Source: Robiginitalea myxolifaciens (GTDB lineage Bacteria > Bacteroidota > Bacteroidia > Flavobacteriales > Flavobacteriaceae). Taken from it: a stretch of DNA of 64,000 nucleotides. The position numbers and the translations under genes are program-made. The stretch is taken from the NCBI RefSeq assembly GCF_900115205.1, contig NZ_FOYQ01000001.1:1453240-1517239 (forward strand). The letters run 5' to 3'. Positions 42,627 through 50,259 of this stretch are shown here, in pieces (the first letter of the stretch is position 1; each line of letters opens with the position of its first letter). The notes under the pieces are model-generated. The model was not told the DNA's origin. It worked only from the letters and a program-made list of their open reading frames with translations, and searched no databases.

Positions 42627-44002
42627 CCTTACGAACGAGCTCTATTTCTTTGCTTACCCTTGTGGTAGCCCTTCATTTTCTCTGGAATTGTAATCCCGCG
42701 TCAGAGGAAGCCCAAATCCCGGATCCCTGTGAAACAGTGGATTCTCTTGAAATAATTCCGCTGGACAGTCTGTTGTCCCTGTACCGGGGATCGGCCAGTG
42801 CCATTGATCGCCCATATTTCCTTGAATTGCGTGTAGTCTCCTCCGATTTGCCGGGAAATATTTTTGGCGCCCTTTACCTTCAGGAAAAACCAGGAGGTCC
42901 GGGGCTCTTGGTGAAAACGGATTTGTTGGATACCCATGCCTATTTCCCCGAAGGAAGCCTGGTTCGGCTCGATTTGCAAGGCTTATTTCTGGACAAGGAA
43001 GGCTCCGGATTGGCCCTGGGGAGTCCCAGGGAGGTTTTTGGTAACATCACCCTGGATCGCATTCCGGCCGCAGTGACCCTGGAACGTCTGTCCCTGGCTT
43101 GCGGCGCAGCCGAAATGATCTCACCGCTACCGATTCCACTGGATTCACTCAAAGCGATTCAAGTACATAGTCTGGTCGCCTTGAAAGGCCTGGAAATCGA
43201 TCCGGAAAACACCATTCCTACCTATGCCGAATATCAACAGGAAACCCTGATTCCCCTGGTCGATTGTTTCGGGGGGAAGTTGAACCTGGTCAACAGTGGG
43301 TACTCGGATTTTTATCAGGACACCCTTCCGGCTGGTAATGGTACGGTAACCGGCATATTGCGGGGTAGCCCGGGGGAATACCAAATCTTGTTGCGGGATG
43401 CGGAAGACTTGGAATTTGACCAACCAGATTGCAACACCCAGTATCCTCCTATGCAATCCGACCGGATCCTGATTTCCGAAATTGCGGATCCCGAAAACGA
43501 TGCGGGGGCACGGTTCATTGAATTGTACAATTCCGATGCAACACCGGTTCGGTTAGATGCCTGGAAATTGGTCCGATTTACCAACGGTAACGACACCCCT
43601 GGGGGTATGGTACCCTTAGATGGTTTGCGCTTATTGCCCGGGGAAACCCTGGTGATCGCTGCCCGGGGAGACAATTTCAGCGCGGTTTACGGGATAATGG
43701 CAGATTTGCTGGTTCGGACCAACGGCCCTGCGGATTCCAATGGCGATGATAACATTGTGCTGTTGGATCCCTTTGACCAGGTGGTCGATGTCTTTGGAAT
43801 CCCGGGGGAAGATGGCAGCGGAACTGCCCATGAGTTTGAAGATGGCCGGGCACTTCGCAGGGCTGAAATAGAAACGGCATCACCGGTGTTTTTACCGGAA
43901 CAGTGGATTATATCGAATGATACGGGTGCCGCCGGGACATTGCTTCAACCCGGGCAGGCCCCGGAGGATTATACCCCTGGAAAACACCCGGATTCCAATT
44001 GA
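42623..44002 (+). CDS. DUF5689 plus lamin-tail domain surface lipoprotein
   Basis: 459-aa lipoprotein with a signal peptide ending LHFLWNC (Cys near 23). The first ~250 residues match DUF5689, with FLELRVVSSDLPGNIFGALYLQ and SGYSDFYQDTLPAGNGTVTGIL. Then comes a lamin-tail domain (LTD) from about residue 275, with ILISEIADPENDAGARFIELYN, DAWKLVRFTNGND and LLPGETLVIAARGDNFSAVYG, and a C-terminal ... GAAGTLLQPGQAPEDYTPG tail. LTDs occur on bacterial extracellular nucleases. It is translationally coupled to the TonB receptor, so it may be its surface ligand-capturing partner. The ligand is not known. Confidence 0.88.
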   Translation: MTLRTSSISLLTLVVALHFLWNCNPASEEAQIPDPCETVDSLEIIPLDSLLSLYRGSASAIDRPYFLELRVVSSDLPGNIFGALYLQEKPGGPGLLVKTDLLDTHAYFPEGSLVRLDLQGLFLDKEGSGLALGSPREVFGNITLDRIPAAVTLERLSLACGAAEMISPLPIPLDSLKAIQVHSLVALKGLEIDPENTIPTYAEYQQETLIPLVDCFGGKLNLVNSGYSDFYQDTLPAGNGTVTGILRGSPGEYQILLRDAEDLEFDQPDCNTQYPPMQSDRILISEIADPENDAGARFIELYNSDATPVRLDAWKLVRFTNGNDTPGGMVPLDGLRLLPGETLVIAARGDNFSAVYGIMADLLVRTNGPADSNGDDNIVLLDPFDQVVDVFGIPGEDGSGTAHEFEDGRALRRAEIETASPVFLPEQWIISNDTGAAGTLLQPGQAPEDYTPGKHPDSN

Positions 44003-44013
44003 TTCCGCCCCTT

Positions 44014-44040
44014 TTGACCGGGATAGTTTTCGTACCTTTA
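44014..44040 (+). promoter_or_regulatory. promoter of the ankyrin gene (TTGAC-N16-TACCTTTA)
   Basis: TTG at 44014-44016 and TACCTTTA at 44033-44040, 16 nt apart. The box ends 4 nt before the ATG at 44045, so the mRNA is probably leaderless. Confidence 0.5.
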
Positions 44041-44044
44041 GCTT

Positions 44045-44521
44045 ATGAATGCGAATGCTTTTTTTGATTTGGTGCGGGATGGAAACTTGTTTGCTTCCAA
44101 GCAAGCGTTGGCAGAAGATCCCAAGCTCGCCGAACAACGCGATCCCAGGGGTTCTACCCCCCTCATTCTCGCCGCTTACTACAACCACCATGAACTCGTC
44201 CAACACCTGTTGGGTCTGGGGATAGCTGTAGATGCTACGGATGCTTCTGGTAATACGGCCCTGATGGGTGCCTGTTTTAAAGGCCATACGGAATCTGCTA
44301 GAGTCTTGATCGAGGCCGGAGCCGATGTTAATGCGCGCAGCGGAATGGGTGCCACCTGCCTGATCTTTGCGGTAAGTTTCAACAAGTTCGAAATAGCCCG
44401 TATGCTGGTAGAGCATGGGGCAGATTTATCCGCGAAAGATGCCCGCGGTCATACCGCCTTATTCCATGCCCGGAGCCAGGGCTTGCCCGAAATGGAGGCC
44501 CTGTTGACCGAAGCCGGTTAA
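44045..44521 (+). CDS. ankyrin-repeat protein
   Basis: 158-aa protein of four to five ankyrin repeats. Units with the TPLxxAxxxxxxxVxxLLxxGAdv pattern are visible: STPLILAAYYNHHELVQHLL, GNTALMGACFKGHTESARVL and GATCLIFAVSFNKFEIARML, then GHTALFHARSQGLPEMEALL. No signal peptide, so cytoplasmic. Ankyrin repeats bind proteins; the partner is unknown. It is probably leaderless and could share a transcript with the nitrilase that follows 26 nt later. Confidence 0.92.
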   Translation: MNANAFFDLVRDGNLFASKQALAEDPKLAEQRDPRGSTPLILAAYYNHHELVQHLLGLGIAVDATDASGNTALMGACFKGHTESARVLIEAGADVNARSGMGATCLIFAVSFNKFEIARMLVEHGADLSAKDARGHTALFHARSQGLPEMEALLTEAG

Positions 44522-44547
44522 TCCGGCACGGAAAGCCGAAAAAGATC

Positions 44548-45318
44548 ATGAAGTTACACCTTGCCCTGCTTCAGTCCGACCTCGTTTGGGAATCCCCAGA
44601 TAAGAACCTGGAGAATTTTGACCGCATGTTGGCTGCTGTATCGGAGCAAACCGATTTGGTTGTGCTACCGGAAATGTTCAGCACTGGTTTTACAATGAAT
44701 CCCGAACGCGTTGAGCGCGACGCTGCTGCCCGTACCCTGGAATGGATGCGGGACCGCGCAGCTTCCATGAATATTGCGTTGGCGGGCAGCCTTGTCTGGC
44801 CTTTGGAAACCGGTTACGCTAATCGCTTTATTTTTATGTGTCCGGACGGACAATTCCATTTTTATGATAAGCGCCACACCTTTACACTTACCGGGGAACA
44901 CAAGGCGTATAAAAGCGGGGATCAGAAAGTAGTTTGGCAGTACAAGGGATTTAGGATATGCCCCCAAATCTGCTATGATTTGAGATTCCCTGTCTTTAGC
45001 CGGAACACCGAAGATTACGACCTCTTGCTTTATGTGGCCAATTGGCCGGAGCCCCGCGTATTGGCCTGGGACACCTTACTCAGGGCAAGAGCAATTGAAA
45101 ACATGGCCTATGTAGTGGGGGTAAACCGTTTGGGCAACGATCAAAACGGCCTGACTTTTATCGGACATACAAGCGCCTACAATGCTTTAGGGGAACAATT
45201 GGCCTATTCCGAGCAACAAGAGGTGGTTTCCGTGTCCCTGGACCGTGAAAAACTTCTTGAAATTCGCCAAAAACTACCATTTCTCAACGACCGGGATAGC
45301 TTTACTCCCGGATGGTAA
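44548..45318 (+). CDS. carbon-nitrogen hydrolase, YafV/omega-amidase type
   Basis: 256-aa nitrilase-superfamily enzyme, best matched to omega-amidases that hydrolyse 2-oxoglutaramate or related amides. The catalytic triad is visible as Glu42 (LPEMFSTGF), Lys108 (YDKRHTF) and Cys142 (CPQICYDLRFP). The ending FLNDRDSFTPGW resembles YafV. Substrate assignment rests on the family. The last 17 nt overlap, tail to tail, with the Ig-like lipoprotein gene on the minus strand. Confidence 0.92.
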   Translation: MKLHLALLQSDLVWESPDKNLENFDRMLAAVSEQTDLVVLPEMFSTGFTMNPERVERDAAARTLEWMRDRAASMNIALAGSLVWPLETGYANRFIFMCPDGQFHFYDKRHTFTLTGEHKAYKSGDQKVVWQYKGFRICPQICYDLRFPVFSRNTEDYDLLLYVANWPEPRVLAWDTLLRARAIENMAYVVGVNRLGNDQNGLTFIGHTSAYNALGEQLAYSEQQEVVSVSLDREKLLEIRQKLPFLNDRDSFTPGW

Positions 45319-46960
45319 AGACCTCGCGATTGTCCCAATTCGCCCGCATTTCGATGGGTCTTGGGAAATGAAGTACATTTTCGGGCTGCCTTCTTTCCAG
45401 AAAATTCCCTGTATCCCAGCGGCCATTGCCGTTTTCATCAAAGATCACCCGCAGCCGATACGTATCCGGCCTGAGCCATGCAAAGGTAATTTCCCCGGCT
45501 TCCTCCTGAATTAACCTGCGAGCCAACTCATTCCGAGAATTGGTCAATTCAAGGATCACGGGATAGGTGACCGCCCCCGCAAGGGTAAACCGAAGCGTTC
45601 CGTAGTCGGCCGCATTGCCAACGGCCCAACGGGTATTGATGGTATCGTTCTGGCTGGCGAAAAAGTCGGTAATTCCCCCGGGTAGGATTTCGAGGCTGTA
45701 TTGTCTGTTCAGCTCCTTTTCAAAATTGACGTTTACCCGATTCTTCAGCGTATCCAGGGTAAGGGTGAAATCGACCGGAAGGGTGTCCTGATCAACCAAC
45801 CGAAATCTAGAGGAATCAACAGCTGCCAGGGGAACGGTAGCCGAAACAAAGAGGCTGTCGATGGGTACGACCTCCCCGCGTTTGTTCCATTGCAGCAGCA
45901 GGGAATCCGGATCCGACTTGGTCGGTTTAATACTGAAGGTGTCCCGAACTATCAGGGATTCCTCGTTACCCAGGGAGTCCCTGAACACTCGTGGCTCCGG
46001 ACTGTTTACAGTGAATATCAGGGAGTCTACTTCCATAGGGGTAAACCAGAAATTCAGGCTATCCTTCCCGGGCACGGGTCGCAGTAAGGTCCGGACACTG
46101 TCCGGCAGGGGCGTCAGCAATTCCACCTCGGGAGCCTTACCCCCAAAATATCCAAAGAGAATGCGGTTGCTGGCTGCAAAGGAGGGCCGGGCAGCCTCGT
46201 AAGCCGGGATTTCCCGGAACATCCGCAACAAGTAAGTGGTATCGCTGGGAACCATTACCGTATCGGCGACAAATCCGATCTGGTCTGCCCTGGGGTTAAA
46301 AATATTGTTTCGCGCTTCGTCTTTGATGGCGATCAGGCGATAGGCCCCCGCTTTGAGGTTCTTCAGTTGGAAAATTACCGCACTATCCAAGGTATTGGTC
46401 AGGTAGTAGGGCGGTTTTTTGTAGATCAGCGAATCGGAATAGGTAGAATCCAGGGCGTAGAGCATAACACTGATGAAAGATTTCGCAGAGCGCTCGTAGG
46501 CATCGGAAACAACTCCGGTAAGCTCAAGAGAATCGAGATAATCCCCGGTGGAAAACACATAAGTCAGCAAATTATAGGGATTCCCCTCATTATTGTCCAC
46601 AACGCTTTGGCCAAAATTCAGGGTGTAGGTGGTTTCAGGCTTGAGGGTATCCTTTATCCGGACCTCTACATATTTGGAAGTACCTCCCAGGGGGCTGAGC
46701 TCAGGGGCATACTCCATAGGGGGTGAAATAATGAGTTGCTCGTCTGACTTTTCCAGTTTGATGTATTCATCAAAGTACAGCCGAATGCGGGAAGCATCGA
46801 AATTCGTAGTGCCCTGGTTGGGTTCGGATCGGAGTAATACCGGAGGGGTTTCATCCTTGGGGCCGCCGGTCGGGTTTCCCCTGCGCCCGCATTGGGACAG
46901 GGCAATGAGGATTACCAGGCCGAAAATCAGGGACAGTGTGCGACGAAAAATGGGTAGCAT
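45302..46960 (-). CDS. Ig-like (Big_5) domain lipoprotein
   Basis: 552-aa lipoprotein. The signal peptide ends ALSQC (Cys24). The family signature follows at once: GRRGNPTGGPKDETPPVLLRSEPNQGTTNF, then a Big_5-like Ig domain with IRLYFDEYIKLEK, VEVRIKDTLKPETTYTLNFG and YVFSTGD. The rest is beta-rich, with VVPIDSLFVSAT and the C-terminal RPDTYRLRVIFDENGNGRWDTG typical of the family. Function unknown, probably cell envelope. Convergent with the nitrilase gene (17-nt overlap); comF lies 47 nt upstream on the same strand. Confidence 0.9.
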   Translation of the reverse strand: MLPIFRRTLSLIFGLVILIALSQCGRRGNPTGGPKDETPPVLLRSEPNQGTTNFDASRIRLYFDEYIKLEKSDEQLIISPPMEYAPELSPLGGTSKYVEVRIKDTLKPETTYTLNFGQSVVDNNEGNPYNLLTYVFSTGDYLDSLELTGVVSDAYERSAKSFISVMLYALDSTYSDSLIYKKPPYYLTNTLDSAVIFQLKNLKAGAYRLIAIKDEARNNIFNPRADQIGFVADTVMVPSDTTYLLRMFREIPAYEAARPSFAASNRILFGYFGGKAPEVELLTPLPDSVRTLLRPVPGKDSLNFWFTPMEVDSLIFTVNSPEPRVFRDSLGNEESLIVRDTFSIKPTKSDPDSLLLQWNKRGEVVPIDSLFVSATVPLAAVDSSRFRLVDQDTLPVDFTLTLDTLKNRVNVNFEKELNRQYSLEILPGGITDFFASQNDTINTRWAVGNAADYGTLRFTLAGAVTYPVILELTNSRNELARRLIQEEAGEITFAWLRPDTYRLRVIFDENGNGRWDTGNFLERRQPENVLHFPRPIEMRANWDNREVFTIRE

Positions 46961-47007
46961 CAGGGCAAAGAAACGATATAATTCCCGAACGAAAAACTAA
47001 GGAAAAA

Positions 47008-47715
47008 CTAAAGAACCGCGGCCATTGTAGCGATATAAATACGCGGGGGTTTCCCACTGGTTTCACTAAGGGCAAGACAACAAGCCTCCAGGGTAGCGCC
47101 GGTAGTTATGACGTCATCTACAAGCAGGACGCTTTTGTTCCCGAGCTGGTCTAAATTTTCTCCCTGAAAAGCGGCTTGGGCGTTCCTGGCCCTTAAACCC
47201 CGGTTTTCCTTGGTTTGCGAGCGCCCTGTACCCTTTCGGAGCAGGTAGTTTTCCCCCCAGTTTGCCTGGAGAATACCGGCCAGGGTCTTCCCAAAAAGAG
47301 CACATTGATTGTAGCCGCGTTTTCGTTGTTTCACCGGATGTAGCGGAACAGGGATTACCCAATCGATTTTGGGGAGTTCCGGATCCTGCACGAGGGAAGC
47401 TCCCATCCAGGTTCCCAGGAATTTTCCGATAGGCTCAATCCGCCTGTATTTAAGGGCATGGATAAGGGTTTGTGCCAGCCCTGTGCGCTCGAAATAGAGC
47501 AGGGAAACAGCTTTTTCGAACCGGCACCGGCCATAGAGTTTCCGGTCTATGTCGTTTTCTTTGCCAAAATTGTACTCGGTAAGGGGCATTTCATGTCGAC
47601 AAAATGCACACAAATAGCGCTCTCCCCGATATAAATGCGCATTACATCCAAAACACCGCCGGGGGACCCAAAGGTTCACTAGATCATTTAGTATTTTTGA
47701 CAATTCACGGCTCAT
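47008..47715 (-). CDS. ComF family phosphoribosyltransferase-like protein
   Basis: 235-aa protein named after a competence gene needed for DNA uptake in Bacillus. The N-terminal zinc ribbon has paired Cys (PRRCFGCNAHLYRGERYLC, then FCRHEM). The PRTase motif VLLVDDVITTGATLEACCLAL near residues 196-216 fits the PRPP loop. RKRGYNQCALFG and TGRSQTKENR are usual in the family. Its biochemical role is still debated. It may work in natural transformation, but no other com gene is in view. Confidence 0.94.
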   Translation of the reverse strand: MSRELSKILNDLVNLWVPRRCFGCNAHLYRGERYLCAFCRHEMPLTEYNFGKENDIDRKLYGRCRFEKAVSLLYFERTGLAQTLIHALKYRRIEPIGKFLGTWMGASLVQDPELPKIDWVIPVPLHPVKQRKRGYNQCALFGKTLAGILQANWGENYLLRKGTGRSQTKENRGLRARNAQAAFQGENLDQLGNKSVLLVDDVITTGATLEACCLALSETSGKPPRIYIATMAAVL

Positions 47716-47754
47716 GGAAAAGGCCCGGAAAAACCTACTTAGTCGCTATCTCGG

Positions 47755-48654
47755 ATGAATCTTCAGGATAACAGATTTAATTTCAAAGTCCTCCTGGCTG
47801 CCCTTGTTGCGGTAATCATAGGCATTCTCATTGCCTTTTACTACAGCTATGCACAGTCCCAGACCGAGATTTCCTACCTGGAACAGGAACGCAACCTGCT
47901 CATCAAGGATATAACCTTGCTGCGTGCCGATGTAGACCGGCTTTCTGCCCTGAATGAGGTCAATGAGATCGAACTGGAGGATAGCAAATTGCGGGTAGAT
48001 CAATTGATGGATTCTGTTGGCCGCCTGACATACGATATCAACCGACTGCGCGAATTTCGAACAGAACTCCGCAAATTGGAAGCACGATACGACAGTATCA
48101 AGCTCAAAAACAACTTCCTGGAATACAACAACAACCTGATTACCCAGAAATACGAAGAAACCCAGCGCATGCTGGAAGACCTTCGGGGGCAGAGCAGTTC
48201 CCTGGCTCAGGCCGAGGCTGCCTTGCGCGAGCGAAACCGGCAGCTCAATCAGGAATTACGGCGTAAAAGCTATTTGAAACTGGAAAACCCGGATGGTAGC
48301 GCATTCAGAACGCGATCGGGACGTGGTGAAGTAAGGACCAACAAGGCGTCTACTGTCGTATACCTGAGAGGATGTGCTACGGTTGTGGGCAATCCCAATG
48401 AGACCAATCAGGAAAAAGTGTTGTATCTGCAATTCCTCGGGCCCGACATGCGGGTTATTGAAGACAAGGAAAAACTCGTTTCCGTTAACGGGAATATCTA
48501 CAGCAAACGGGTCGAACTCCTTTTTATGGGAGAACGCCTGGAGATTTGTGACTTCATCGAGGTACCGGAGGGATCCCTTTCCCCTGGAATTTATACCATG
48601 AACGTCTTTGAAGACGAAAAACTACTTGCCAGCCGGGAATTTGAATTGAAGTAG
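47755..48654 (+). CDS. membrane-anchored coiled-coil protein of unknown function
   Basis: 299-aa protein with one N-terminal membrane helix (VLLAALVAVIIGILIAFYYSY, residues 13-33). A long coiled coil, residues 36-175, follows with heptads such as ISYLEQERNLLIKDITLLRADVDRL and LRKLEARYDSIKLKNNFLEYNNN. A beta-rich end (TVVYLRGCATVVGNP ... YTMNVFEDEKLLASREF) is probably periplasmic. The topology (N-in, large coiled coil outside) resembles scaffolding proteins of the envelope. No family name is secure. Upstream TATCTCGG directly before ATG is too weak to be called a promoter box. Confidence 0.85.
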   Translation: MNLQDNRFNFKVLLAALVAVIIGILIAFYYSYAQSQTEISYLEQERNLLIKDITLLRADVDRLSALNEVNEIELEDSKLRVDQLMDSVGRLTYDINRLREFRTELRKLEARYDSIKLKNNFLEYNNNLITQKYEETQRMLEDLRGQSSSLAQAEAALRERNRQLNQELRRKSYLKLENPDGSAFRTRSGRGEVRTNKASTVVYLRGCATVVGNPNETNQEKVLYLQFLGPDMRVIEDKEKLVSVNGNIYSKRVELLFMGERLEICDFIEVPEGSLSPGIYTMNVFEDEKLLASREFELK

Positions 48655-48674
48655 GCAGGTTTTACCGATTGTCC

Positions 48675-48682
48675 TAAATTTG
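48675..48682 (+). promoter_or_regulatory. -7 box TAAATTTG of glyS
   Basis: Exact TAnnTTTG match ending 4 nt before the ATG at 48687, which predicts a leaderless transcript. Confidence 0.55.
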
Positions 48683-48686
48683 CCGA

Positions 48687-50228
48687 ATGGCAAATCAAGA
48701 AGACGTTTTCAAGAAAGTCGTATCCCACGCCAAGGAGTATGGGTACGTTGTCCAATCCAGTGAGATTTACGATGGCCTTAGCGCAGTTTATGACTACGCG
48801 CAGCAAGGGGCCGAACTCAAAAAGAATATCCGGGAATACTGGTGGAGGGCCATGGTGCAGCTCCACGAGAATATCGTGGGCATTGATGCCGCGATTTTCA
48901 TGCACCCGACCACCTGGAAAGCTTCGGGACACGTCGACGCCTTCAACGATCCGCTAATTGACAACAAGGACTCCAAGAAGCGCTACCGCGCGGATGTTCT
49001 GGTAGAAGATTATGTTGCCAAGCTCGAGGCGAAGGCCGAGAAAGAGATTACCAAGGCGCGCAAGCGATTCGGAGATGATTTTGATGAGGAACAATTCGTA
49101 ACCACCCACCCGCGTGTCATTAAGTACCGCGAGCAGGGCCAGGCGATATTAAAGCGTTTGGGTCAATCCCTGGAACGGGAAGATTTGGCAGATGTCAAGG
49201 CTTTGATCGAGGAGTTGGAAATTGCCTGCCCGCTTTCCGGCTCGCGAAACTGGACCGACGTCAAGCAGTTTAACCTGATGTTTGGCACCAAGCTGGGCGC
49301 CTCTGCCGATTCGGCCATGGACTTGTACCTCAGGCCAGAGACTGCCCAGGGAATCTTTGTGAATTTCCTGAATGTTCAGAAGACCGGCCGTATGAAAATC
49401 CCTTTTGGGATTGCACAGATCGGGAAGGCCTTTCGAAATGAGATCGTCGCCCGGCAGTTTATTTTCCGGATGCGGGAATTCGAGCAGATGGAAATGCAAT
49501 TCTTTATCCGTCCCGGTTCGCAAAAAGAGTGGTATGAGCACTGGAAAGAAGCCCGGCTCAAATGGCACCTGTCGCTGGGGATGGGTAGTGAGAATTATCG
49601 CTTCCACGATCACGAGAAACTGGCACACTATGCCGATGCTGCCGCCGATATTGAGTTCCGCTTCCCATTTGGTTTCAAGGAACTGGAAGGAATCCATTCC
49701 CGTACAGATTTTGACCTGGCTAACCATGAAAAATACTCGGGCAAGAAATTACAATACTTTGATCCTGAGCTCAATGAGCATTACACGCCTTACGTAGTTG
49801 AGACTTCCATTGGCCTGGATCGCATGTTCCTCGCTGTATTCTCCCATTCCTTACAGGAGGAAACCCTGGAGGATGGTAGTACACGTACCGTCCTGAAACT
49901 CCCTGCCGTTCTGGCCCCGACCAAGGCAGCGGTTCTCCCGCTGATCAAGCGCGATGGCTTACCGGAGCTGGCCCACGAAATCGTGGAAGAGCTCAAGTGG
50001 GATTTCCTGGTAGACTATGACGAAAAAGACGCGGTAGGCCGCAGGTACCGGCGTCAGGATGCCGTGGGAACACCGTTGTGTATTACAGTAGATCACCAAT
50101 CCCTGGAAGATAAGACCGTTACCTTGCGCCATCGCGACACCATGGAGCAGGAGCGGGTACCCATTGCTGAACTCAAGGCGCGAATAGGGGAAGTAGTAGA
50201 CATGCGCCAGTGGTTGCAGAAACTCTAG
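48687..50228 (+). CDS. glyS: glycine--tRNA ligase, single-chain type
   Basis: Charges tRNA-Gly. The 513 aa length and order match the alpha-2 class II form: an N-terminal insertion with AQQGAELKKNIREYWWRAMVQ, the class II motifs LYLRPETAQGIFVNFLNVQKTGRMKIPFGIAQIGKAFRNEI and FIFRMREFEQMEMQFF, and the anticodon-binding domain near the end (VLPLIKRDGLPELAHEI ... RYRRQDAVGTPLCITVD). Residues between 100 and 160 are charged helices typical of this form. Promoter box directly upstream. Confidence 0.97.
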   Translation: MANQEDVFKKVVSHAKEYGYVVQSSEIYDGLSAVYDYAQQGAELKKNIREYWWRAMVQLHENIVGIDAAIFMHPTTWKASGHVDAFNDPLIDNKDSKKRYRADVLVEDYVAKLEAKAEKEITKARKRFGDDFDEEQFVTTHPRVIKYREQGQAILKRLGQSLEREDLADVKALIEELEIACPLSGSRNWTDVKQFNLMFGTKLGASADSAMDLYLRPETAQGIFVNFLNVQKTGRMKIPFGIAQIGKAFRNEIVARQFIFRMREFEQMEMQFFIRPGSQKEWYEHWKEARLKWHLSLGMGSENYRFHDHEKLAHYADAAADIEFRFPFGFKELEGIHSRTDFDLANHEKYSGKKLQYFDPELNEHYTPYVVETSIGLDRMFLAVFSHSLQEETLEDGSTRTVLKLPAVLAPTKAAVLPLIKRDGLPELAHEIVEELKWDFLVDYDEKDAVGRRYRRQDAVGTPLCITVDHQSLEDKTVTLRHRDTMEQERVPIAELKARIGEVVDMRQWLQKL

Positions 50229-50259
50229 AAAAAGCTGGCTCCAGCGATTATTTTAGGAT

